This document shows, piece after piece, positions 16,576 through 23,090 of a stretch of DNA of 32,330 bases (its first letter is position 1; the number at the start of each line of letters is the position of its first letter). Where the stretch lies: assembly GCA_016292255.1 (NCBI GenBank), contig JAEEZZ010000085.1, positions 1 through 32,330 on the forward strand, given 5' to 3'. The notes under the pieces were generated by a model that was not told where the DNA came from, did not search any database, and saw only the letters and a program-made list of their open reading frames with translations. The stretch comes from Oscillospiraceae bacterium. GTDB lineage: Bacteria > Bacillota > Clostridia > Oscillospirales > Oscillospiraceae. A program made the translations under genes and the position numbers.

Positions 16576-19186
16576 GGGTGGAGGGGAGGTTTTCGCCGAT
16601 CGTGCCCATGCGCTGGCGGTTGTGGGAGCGCAGGAACTGCTCGATGTCCCCGTAGATGCGGTCGATCTCCTCGCCGAATTCCCGGGCGGACTGGCGGATC
16701 ACACCGGAGCGCAGGGCGGAGACCTGGATCAGATTATCCGAGGTCACCACCCGGGCTTGGGTGTTCTTGCCAACGTCGTGCAGCAGGCGCTCAATGTAGG
16801 CGTCGCCGGTCTCGTTCTCCTTGGTGTAGACCACCCGGACGCTGTGATAGTCGAAGCGCTCCCCCTTGCCGCCCTTGACCTGGTAGGCGTCGAAGACCAG
16901 GATGGTCTCCGTGCGGGTAAAGGCCGCGTAGTTGGCCAGGATCTCCATGAGCCGCTCCCGGGCCTGGGCCAGATCCGTTTCCGCCAGCGCCGCCAGATCC
17001 GGCCAGGCGAAGATCACGTTGAATCCGTCCACCACCAAAAGCCTTCCCCCTTGGGGGAAGGTGGCAGCGCCATGGGCGCTGACGGATGAGGGGGGTTCCG
17101 ACGAGGGATCTGCCTCCCGGGATATGCCCTTCCACACGGAAGCTGAATACTGCGGCCGCTTGATGGGGCCGAACTCCCGCTCCAGGATGGCCTGGAGCTC
17201 TTTTTCGTCGATGGTCAAGCGCCGCCGGGGGGCTTCGGTCTGCTCCCGCTTGGGGGCCAGGACGCTTTCCAGGTGCATATTGGCAAAGACCTTGTCCCAT
17301 TTCACCGTGAAGCCGCCCCCGTGTGCGCAGAAGACGGAGTCCGGGGTGTTGTCCAGGTCGGCCTCGGGGTCGTAGGGGTTGGCGGCCCGGACGGCCTCCG
17401 GGTCGTGGCAGAGGTCATAGCCCTCCACCTGCAGGGACAGCTTCCCCAGGCCCCGGGTATAGGCCGCCAGCTCCCGGGCGTAGTCCGTCATGGCGGACAC
17501 GGGAGCCCGGCCCCGGAGCAGGCTCATGCCGCCCAGGTCCTCGGGGGTGTCGAAGCTGCCGAAGCGGGCCTTGATATCCGTGATGGCCCGGCCGATCTGG
17601 GCCGTGGGCACCTCCAGCCGGAAGCGATACCAGGGCTCCAGCAGCACGGATTGGGTCTGCATCAGACCCTGCCGCACCGCCCGGTAGGTGGCCTGGCGGA
17701 AGTCGCCCCCCTCGGTGTGCTTGAGGTGGGCCTTGCCCGCCGCCAGAGTCAGCTTCATATCCGTAATGGGCGCGCCGATGGCCGTGCCCAGGTGTTCCTT
17801 TTCGGCAAGGTGGGTCAGGATCAGACGCTGCCAGTGGCGATCCAGCTTATCCTCGCTGCAGGTGGAGGCAAAGACCAGGCCGCTGCCCCGGGGCAGGGGC
17901 TCCAACAGCAGGTGCACCTCCGCGTAGTGGCGCAGGGGCTCGTAGTGGCCCACGCCCTCCACAGTTTTGTCGATGGTCTCCTTGTAAAGCACCCGGCCCT
18001 GCCCCAGCTCCACCGCCAGGTCGAAGCGATCCAGGATCAGGCTTTTCAGCACCTCCGCCTGCACCTCGCCCATGAGGCCCACGGAGAGCTCCTGCAGGCG
18101 GGGATCCCAGCGCAGACGCAGCATGGGATCCTCGGACTCCAGCTGCCGCAGCTTGGGCAGCACCAGCCGGGGGTCCGTCCCGGCGGGCAGGCCGATCCGG
18201 TAGTGCATCACCGGCTCCAGGACCGGGCTGCCTGCGGCGGCCTCCATGCCGAAGCCCTGGCCGTTCCGAGCGGCGCTCAACCCCACCACAGCGCAGACCT
18301 GGCCGGGGAGGACCTCCTCCGCGGCGGTGAAGCGTCCGCCCTGATAGCGGCGCAGCTGGGTGGCCTTTTCCTCCAGTCCGTCATAGAACAGGCTGTCCCG
18401 GACCCGGAGCGTCCCGCCCGTCACCTTCAGATGGGTGAGCCGGACGCCCTGGGGGTCGTGGGTGATCTTAAACACACGGGCTCCGAACTGCTCCGGCCAG
18501 AGCCGGGGCTTCATCAGAGCCGTGAACGTATCCAAAAATGCGTCGATCCCCTCCAGCTTCAGGCCGGAGCCGAAGAAGCAGGGGAAGATCTCCCGGGCCG
18601 CCAGCATATCCCCCAGGGTGGCGGGAGAGATGGCGCCGTCGGAGAGGTATTCCTCCATGGCGGGCTCGGCGCACATGGCCAGAGCCTCGTCCCGCTGGGG
18701 GTTGTCCGGGGAGAAATCCACCACCCCGTCCCCCAGCTCCCGGCAGAGGCTGTCCAGCAGCTCGGCCCGGCTGCTGCGGGCAAGATCCATTTTGGTGACA
18801 AAAAGCACCGTGGGGATCTGATAGTGCACCAGCAACCGCCAAAGCGTCCTGGTGTGGGCCTGGACGCCGTCTGTCCCGCTGATCACCAGAATGGCGTAAT
18901 CCAGCACCTGGAGCATCCGCTCCGTCTCGGCGGAGAAATCCACATGGCCCGGGGTGTCCAGCAGGGTCAGCTCCCAGCCGCCCCACTCCACATGGGCCTG
19001 GGCGGCGAAGATCGTGATGCCCCGCTCCCGCTCCAGGGGGTCGTAGTCCATGGTCGTGTCGCCGTGATCCACCCGCCCCAGGCTCCGCAGCAGGCCGCAG
19101 CGGTAGAGGATGGCCTCCGCCAGCGTGGTCTTCCCCGCGTCCACGTGGGCCAGGAGGCCCACGGTGGCACGATTCATATCATTCAT
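16571..19186 (-). CDS. EF-G/TetM-type translational GTPase fused to a Rae1/YacP-type NYN nuclease
   Basis: An 871-residue protein. Residues 1-690 have the layout of ribosomal-protection proteins and EF-G: G1 AHVDAGKTT (13-21), G2 RGIT (55-58), G3 DTPGH (77-81), G4 as TKMD (131-134, instead of NKxD), then domain II and the domain III-V region. Residues about 717-865 are a complete NYN_YacP domain: VVDGFNVIFAWP, ILVFDAYQVKGGK, YTKENETGDAYIE and TSDN, matching Bacillus Rae1, an endonuclease that cuts mRNA in the ribosomal A site. The linker (about 696-716) is encoded by an interspersed palindromic repeat. ATG 19186 follows AAAGGAT. Tetracycline resistance should not be assumed, because chromosomal TetM-like GTPases are common in Clostridia. 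Inferred role: GTPase-guided cleavage or rescue on stalled ribosomes. Confidence 0.9.
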   Translation of the reverse strand: MNDMNRATVGLLAHVDAGKTTLAEAILYRCGLLRSLGRVDHGDTTMDYDPLERERGITIFAAQAHVEWGGWELTLLDTPGHVDFSAETERMLQVLDYAILVISGTDGVQAHTRTLWRLLVHYQIPTVLFVTKMDLARSSRAELLDSLCRELGDGVVDFSPDNPQRDEALAMCAEPAMEEYLSDGAISPATLGDMLAAREIFPCFFGSGLKLEGIDAFLDTFTALMKPRLWPEQFGARVFKITHDPQGVRLTHLKVTGGTLRVRDSLFYDGLEEKATQLRRYQGGRFTAAEEVLPGQVCAVVGLSAARNGQGFGMEAAAGSPVLEPVMHYRIGLPAGTDPRLVLPKLRQLESEDPMLRLRWDPRLQELSVGLMGEVQAEVLKSLILDRFDLAVELGQGRVLYKETIDKTVEGVGHYEPLRHYAEVHLLLEPLPRGSGLVFASTCSEDKLDRHWQRLILTHLAEKEHLGTAIGAPITDMKLTLAAGKAHLKHTEGGDFRQATYRAVRQGLMQTQSVLLEPWYRFRLEVPTAQIGRAITDIKARFGSFDTPEDLGGMSLLRGRAPVSAMTDYARELAAYTRGLGKLSLQVEGYDLCHDPEAVRAANPYDPEADLDNTPDSVFCAHGGGFTVKWDKVFANMHLESVLAPKREQTEAPRRRLTIDEKELQAILEREFGPIKRPQYSASVWKGISREADPSSEPPSSVSAHGAATFPQGGRLLVVDGFNVIFAWPDLAALAETDLAQARERLMEILANYAAFTRTETILVFDAYQVKGGKGERFDYHSVRVVYTKENETGDAYIERLLHDVGKNTQARVVTSDNLIQVSALRSGVIRQSAREFGEEIDRIYGDIEQFLRSHNRQRMGTIGENLPSTP
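17041..17101 (+). repeat. CCTTCCCC/GACGGATGAGG repeat, copy inside the GTPase-NYN coding sequence
   Basis: First palindrome CCTTCCCCC (17042-17050) / GGGGGAAGG (17053-17061), second palindrome CAGCGCC/GGGCGCTG (17065-17081), then GACGGATGAGG with GGGGTTCCGA to 17101. It matches the copy at 19233-19304 outside the variable second stem. It is read in the antisense direction as about 21 residues of the interdomain linker. Confidence 0.88.
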
Positions 19187-19232
19187 AAGCTTTATCCTTT
19201 TATTTTCACAAGGAATCCTGTTTCAGCGCAAA

Positions 19233-19304
19233 GCCTTCCCCTTGAGGGGAAGGTGGACTCCGGCGTCTCCCGGAAGCCGGAGGACGGATGAGGTGGGGTT
19301 CCGA
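19233..19304 (+). repeat. CCTTCCCC/GACGGATGAGG repeat, intergenic copy
   Basis: Stem 1 CCTTCCCC/GGGGAAGG (19234-19253, loop TTGA), stem 2 CTCCGGC (19258-19264) / GCCGGAG (19276-19282), tail GACGGATGAGG (19283-19293) and GGGGTTCCGA. It lies upstream of the GTPase-NYN start, between it and rsmG. Confidence 0.88.
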
Positions 19305-19344
19305 TAAACTGTCGCTTTCGAATAGCCGCTCAATGCAGCCTGCT

Positions 19345-19399
19345 CCACCTCATCCGCCCCAGTGTGCGCACTGGGGCACCTTCCCCTCAAGGGGAAGGC
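19345..19399 (-). repeat. CCTTCCCC/GACGGATGAGG repeat, inverted intergenic copy
   Basis: On the minus strand: CCTTCCCC TTGA GGGGAAGG, then the variable stem GCCCCAGTG (19364 to 19356 complement) and its partner (19369-19377), then CGGATGAGG. It faces the 19233-19304 copy across about 40 nt and starts 2 nt after the rsmG stop, where it could act as a terminator-like hairpin. Confidence 0.86.
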
Positions 19400-19400
19400 A

Positions 19401-20096
19401 TTATAGGGGCTTCTGCTTCATTCTGGCCCAGCTCCGGGGGTACTGCTCCGGGGTCTTGCCGGTCTTGTGGACAACGATGACGGAGTGGGTCGCGCCGCCG
19501 ATCTCAAAGGTCTCTGTGCGCTCGTAGGAGCCCCCCAGAAGGCGAATTGCGTTGGCGGCCTCGTGGAGCTCCTCCTGGGCCAGAGCGCCCTTCATGGCAA
19601 GGAAATAGCCGCCCCGGTGGACGAAGGGCAGACAGAGCTCACAGAGCAGATCCAGCCGGGCCACGGCCCGGGAAGCCACCACGTCGAAGCGCTCCCGGTG
19701 CTCCCGGGCGAAGTCCTCCGCCCGGCCCGCCAGGAAGCGGGCCTCCACCCCCAGGGCAGGCAGGGCCTCCGTCTCCAGCCAGCGCATCCGCTTCTGGAGG
19801 CTGTCCAGCAGGGTCAGCCGGAGGCTGGGCTCCGCCAGCTTCAAGGGCACCCCGGGGAAGCCCGCCCCGGTGCCCACGTCCAGCAGGGACTTCCCTGCCA
19901 GAGGCAGCACCTTCAACAGGCTCAGACTGTCCAGCAGGTGCAGCTCCGCCGCCTGCTCCGGCTCTGTGATGGCCGTCAGATTCATCACTTGATTCTTTTC
20001 CAAAACCGCCTGGCCGAAGCGGACGATGGCCTCCGTCCGCTCCTCCGGCAAGTCGATCTCCAGCCGCTTCAGCCCGGCAAGCAAGGTTTCTTTCAT
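19401..20096 (-). CDS. rsmG: 16S rRNA (guanine(527)-N7)-methyltransferase
   Basis: A 231-residue protein of normal RsmG length. It has QVMNLTAITEPEQAAELHLLDSLS, SAM motif I LLDVGTGAGFPGVPLKL (about residues 70-86), LTLLDSLQKRMRWLE and the catalytic-region FDVVASRAVARLD. It methylates G527 of 16S rRNA. I chose ATG 20096 because GGAGG lies just upstream; the five extra codons back to TTG 20111 would contain that ribosome site. The stop lies 33 nt after the cysteine desulfurase gene on the upstream side, consistent with one operon. rsmG commonly travels with mnmE and mnmG; mnmG is not here. Confidence 0.96.
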   Translation of the reverse strand: MKETLLAGLKRLEIDLPEERTEAIVRFGQAVLEKNQVMNLTAITEPEQAAELHLLDSLSLLKVLPLAGKSLLDVGTGAGFPGVPLKLAEPSLRLTLLDSLQKRMRWLETEALPALGVEARFLAGRAEDFAREHRERFDVVASRAVARLDLLCELCLPFVHRGGYFLAMKGALAQEELHEAANAIRLLGGSYERTETFEIGGATHSVIVVHKTGKTPEQYPRSWARMKQKPL

Positions 20097-20129
20097 ATTG
20101 GTTTCCTCCAAAATCCGAGGCGTTTTTTC

Positions 20130-21254
20130 TTATTGCAGCCGCTTCACGGCCTCCCGGACGGCGGTGAGCAGGGCGTCTGCCTCCGCCCGGGTGGTGAAGC
20201 GGGACAGGGAGGCCCGGACGGAGCCGTCGATGACGGCGGGGGCCACGCCCATGGCCTCCAGCACGTGGCTCCGGTGGCCCTTGGCGCAGGCGGAGCCCGC
20301 CGAGACGTAGACCTCCTGGTCCTGCAGGCAGTTGATGAGGCCCTGGGAGCGGACGCCGGGGACGGCGAAGCTGACGATATGGGGGGCCGTCTGGGCCCCG
20401 TTCAGCACCACGCCGTCGATGGCGGTCAGCCCGGCGCGGATGTATTCCTTGATCTCATTCTCCCGGGCCAGATCCTCCCGGAGGGTGGGCATGGCCGCCT
20501 CGCAGGCCGCGCCGAAGCCCAGGATGTTGGGGACGGCCTCGGTGCCGGAGCGGAGGCCGCTCTCCTGGCCGCCGCCGTGGAGATAAGGCGGCAGAGACAG
20601 GCCCTTGCGGATATACAGGGCCCCGGCGCCCTTGGGGCCGTGGATCTTGTGGGAGCTGACGGAGATCAGGTCCGCCTCCAGGGCAGGGGCCCGGAAGGGG
20701 ACCTTCAAAAAGCCCTGCACCGCGTCGGTGTGGAAGATGGCGTTGGGAGCCAGCCGATGGGTCAGCTTGGCCATGCTCTGGATGGGCATGACGGAGCCCA
20801 CCTCGTTATTCACCATCATGACGGAGACCAGGATCGTATCCGGCCGCAGGGCGGCCCGCAGAGCCTCCAGGCTCACGCTGCCGTCGGACGCCGGGGCCAG
20901 ATACGTCACCTCGAAGCCCCGGTTGGCCAGCTCCTGCATGGGGTGGAGGATGGCGTGGTGCTCGATCTGGGTGGTGATGATGTGCTTGCCCCGCTTGCCC
21001 AGCTTTTGGGCGGCGGAGAAGACGGCCCAGTTGTCCGCCTCGGTGCCGCCGGCGGTGAAAAAGACCCGATCCGGCTCCGCCCCCAGGGCGCGCCCCACGG
21101 CCAGCCGGGCGGCCTCTACCCGCCGGTGGGCTTCCGTCCCCAGCCGATGCAGAGCGCTGGGGTTGCCCCAGCAGTCTGTCAGCGCCTCGGTCATGGCCTG
21201 CACGGCCTCGCTGCAAGGTTTCGTAGTCGCGGAATTATCAAAATATGCTGTCAT
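20130..21254 (-). CDS. Cysteine desulfurase (NifS/IscS family, class I-like)
   Basis: A 374-residue PLP enzyme. It has YFDNSATTKP at the N-terminus, TAGGTEADNWAV (PLP phosphate site), QIEHHA (about 97-101), HTDAVQ, the Schiff-base lysine K203 in SVSSHKIHGPKG, and the sulfur-carrying Cys323 in SAGSACAKGHRSHVLE. It strips sulfur from cysteine for Fe-S clusters or thiolated tRNA. ATG 21254 follows AGGAGAT. Position between mnmE and rsmG suggests a supply of sulfur for tRNA wobble thiolation, a partner modification to that of MnmE, but no MnmA or IscU gene is present in the window. Confidence 0.96.
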   Translation of the reverse strand: MTAYFDNSATTKPCSEAVQAMTEALTDCWGNPSALHRLGTEAHRRVEAARLAVGRALGAEPDRVFFTAGGTEADNWAVFSAAQKLGKRGKHIITTQIEHHAILHPMQELANRGFEVTYLAPASDGSVSLEALRAALRPDTILVSVMMVNNEVGSVMPIQSMAKLTHRLAPNAIFHTDAVQGFLKVPFRAPALEADLISVSSHKIHGPKGAGALYIRKGLSLPPYLHGGGQESGLRSGTEAVPNILGFGAACEAAMPTLREDLARENEIKEYIRAGLTAIDGVVLNGAQTAPHIVSFAVPGVRSQGLINCLQDQEVYVSAGSACAKGHRSHVLEAMGVAPAVIDGSVRASLSRFTTRAEADALLTAVREAVKRLQ

Positions 21255-21270
21255 TATTTATCTCCTATTG

Positions 21271-21292
21271 TTTTCAAATGGCAATTTGAAAA
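21271..21292. repeat. Perfect 9-bp AT-rich inverted repeat upstream of the cysteine desulfurase gene
   Basis: TTTTCAAAT (21271-21279) and ATTTGAAAA (21284-21292) around GGCA, 17 nt upstream of the start codon at 21254. It could be an operator or a weak terminator between the 42-bp array and the gene. Confidence 0.7.
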
Positions 21293-21302
21293 CACCTCAA
21301 TT

Positions 21303-21333
21303 ATGCATTTTGCACTTTGCATTTTGCATTTTT
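21303..21333 (-). repeat. ATGCAAA short tandem repeat, inverted orientation
   Basis: Four TTTGCA(T/C) units in a row (on the minus strand AATGCAAA-type), the same microrepeat as at 10012-10037. Confidence 0.78.
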
Positions 21334-21344
21334 GTGCGTGCGGG

Positions 21345-21579
21345 GCGGACGGCAAAGTGCCGTCCCTACGGGCGGGTGCGGGCGGGGCGGACGGCAGAGT
21401 GCCGTCCCTACGGGCGGGTGCGGGCGGGGCGGACGGCAAAGTGCCGTCCCTACGGGCGGGTGCGGGCGGGGCGGACGGCAAAGTGCCGTCCCTAAGGGCG
21501 GGTGCGGGCAGGGCGGACGGCAGAGTGCTGTCCCTACGGGCGGGTGCGGGCAGGGCGGACGGCAGAGTGCTGTCCCTAC
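21345..21579 (-). repeat. 42-bp tandem array (5.6 units) of a GTAG-family palindrome
   Basis: Units start at 21345, 21387, 21429, 21471, 21513 and 21555 (last one partial). On the minus strand each has GTAGGGACGGCA, a short loop and TGCCGTCC, then a GC-rich spacer of about 16 nt. Units differ by a few point changes (AAA/AGA loop, GCC/GCT, ACG/AAG). The TAG of the last unit is the mnmE stop codon. Confidence 0.95.
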
Positions 21580-22937
21580 TTCCCTACACAGAAGCGCTCA
21601 AATATCCGGTTTGTGATGTCCTCCCGGACGGTGCGGCCAGTGAGCTCGCCCAGGGCTTCCAGGGCGGCCTCCAGCTCCGTCAGCACGGCGTCGGGGGTGA
21701 TGCCCGCCTGCATGGCGGACAGAGCCCGGCCGATGGCCTCGGCGGCCCGGGTCACGGCCTCCCCCTGCCGGGTATTGGTGAGGATGGTGCCGTCGCAGGG
21801 CAGATCCGCCCCGAAGCGCTTTTCGATCCAGCCGCAGAGCTGATCCAGCCCGTCGCCCCGGGTGGCGGACACGGCGAAGATGGGGTCAAAGGGCAGTTGG
21901 ACCCGGAAGACCCGCTGCTGCAGATCCGTCTTGTTCAGAACGGCGATGGCGCTCTTGGCCTCCTTCGCGGCGGCCATGGCCTGCCGATCCTCCTCGTCCA
22001 GGGGGATGGCGGCGTCGCAGACGAAAATGGCCAGATCCGCCTGCTCCGCGGCGGCCCGGGAGCGCTCTACGCCCATGGCCTCGATGCGATCCGCCGTCTC
22101 GCGGATGCCGGCGGTGTCGGTGATCCGGGCCAGCACCCGGCCGAAGCGGGCCGTCTCCTCCACGGTGTCCCGGGTGGTGCCGGGAACGTCGGTGACGATG
22201 GCCCGGTCGAAACCCACCAGGGCGTTCAGCAGGGAGGATTTGCCTGCGTTGGGCTTGCCCACCAGGGCGATCCGCACCCCCTGCTTCAAGATCCGGCCCC
22301 GGTCGCAGGTGGCCCCCAGCCGTTCCAGCTGGGCCAGATCCCCGCGGAGCTGATCCTCAAAGTCGGAGAGCTTGAAATCCGGAATGTCCTCGTCCGGGTA
22401 ATCCAACACGGCGTGGTAGTGGCTGCAGATATCCGTCAGCCCGTCGTAGATGGGCCGCAGACGCCGATCCAGCGCCCCGCCCACCTGGGCGGCGGCGTTG
22501 GCCGCCATGTCGGAGGTCTGGGCCTCGATCAGGTCGATGACCGCCTCCGCCCCGGTGAGATCCATCTGTCCGTTCAGAAAGGCCCGCTTGGTGAACTCCC
22601 CTGGCTGGGCAAGCCGGGCCCCGGCCCGGCAGAGGGCTTCCAGCCCTGCGGTCAGCACTGCGGGAGAGCCGTGGCATTGGAGCTCCACCGTGTCCTCCCC
22701 GGTGTAGGAATGGGGGCCGCGGGTATAGACCGCCAGGGCTTGGTCGATCTCCCTGCCCCGCAGATCGTAGAGCGTCCCCAGGATCAGCTTGCGATCCGGC
22801 GCGTCGGAAAGGGGCTTCCCGTTTTTGCAGCGGAAGACCGCCCCCGCCGTCTCGGCACAGCCCGCGCCGGACAGACGCAGGATCCCGATGGCGCAGGGCT
22901 GCTTCCCCGTGGCGATCGCCGCAATAATATCAGCCAT
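21576..22937 (-). CDS. mnmE: tRNA uridine-5-carboxymethylaminomethyl(34) synthesis GTPase
   Basis: A 453-residue protein of normal MnmE length. It has the N-terminal tetrahydrofolate-binding domain (DIIAAIATGKQPCAIGILRL, YTGEDTVELQCHGS, GEFTKRAFLNGQMDLTGAEA) and an inserted G domain with GKPNAGKS (227-234), VPGTTRD and DTAGIRET. NKTD and the C-terminal FCVGK motif (C-x-G-K), needed for the modification reaction, complete it. With MnmG it modifies wobble uridines of tRNAs. ATG 22937 has a consensus-like promoter close upstream. The stop TAG falls in the core of the first array unit. It is the first gene of the leftward operon; a 321-nt gap filled with repeats separates it from the cysteine desulfurase gene. 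Confidence 0.98.
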   Translation of the reverse strand: MADIIAAIATGKQPCAIGILRLSGAGCAETAGAVFRCKNGKPLSDAPDRKLILGTLYDLRGREIDQALAVYTRGPHSYTGEDTVELQCHGSPAVLTAGLEALCRAGARLAQPGEFTKRAFLNGQMDLTGAEAVIDLIEAQTSDMAANAAAQVGGALDRRLRPIYDGLTDICSHYHAVLDYPDEDIPDFKLSDFEDQLRGDLAQLERLGATCDRGRILKQGVRIALVGKPNAGKSSLLNALVGFDRAIVTDVPGTTRDTVEETARFGRVLARITDTAGIRETADRIEAMGVERSRAAAEQADLAIFVCDAAIPLDEEDRQAMAAAKEAKSAIAVLNKTDLQQRVFRVQLPFDPIFAVSATRGDGLDQLCGWIEKRFGADLPCDGTILTNTRQGEAVTRAAEAIGRALSAMQAGITPDAVLTELEAALEALGELTGRTVREDITNRIFERFCVGK

Positions 22938-22963
22938 AGTCTCGTCCCCCCATTTTTGGGTCT

Positions 22964-22992
22964 ATTATAGCTGTTTTTCTCCCACAAAACAA
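22964..22992 (-). promoter_or_regulatory. Promoter of the mnmE operon
   Basis: On the minus strand TTGTTT (22992 to 22987), 17-nt spacer and TATAAT (22969 to 22964), 27 nt upstream of the mnmE ATG. It diverges from the promoter at 23025-23053. Confidence 0.82.
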
Positions 22993-23024
22993 GCCCTTTT
23001 GTTTCAGTTTGCATTGGTTAACAG

Positions 23025-23053
23025 TTGCCAGAACCGGGGTTCTGTGCTATAAT
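23025..23053 (+). promoter_or_regulatory. Promoter of the C69 dipeptidase gene
   Basis: TTGCCA (23025-23030), 17-nt spacer and TATAAT (23048-23053), 37 nt before the start codon. Confidence 0.82.
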
Positions 23054-23090
23054 ACGGGTACTGACAGAAACAGAAAGGAAGTAGTGAACT

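Noticed and set aside
16571-19186. Tetracycline resistance gene
   Set aside because: The GTPase is TetM-like but longer, has a TKMD G4 motif and a C-terminal nuclease, and lies in a core translation operon, so resistance cannot be claimed.
21345-21579. CRISPR-like array
   Set aside because: The units are contiguous 42-bp tandem copies with no unique spacers, and no cas genes are nearby.
19467-22970. Very long antisense open frame (over 1100 codons) opposite rsmG, the desulfurase and mnmE
   Set aside because: It is a product of high GC and codon bias on the opposite strand: its sequence is low-complexity Gly/Ala/Leu/Gln/His, it crosses three well-supported genes, and it has no family match by eye.
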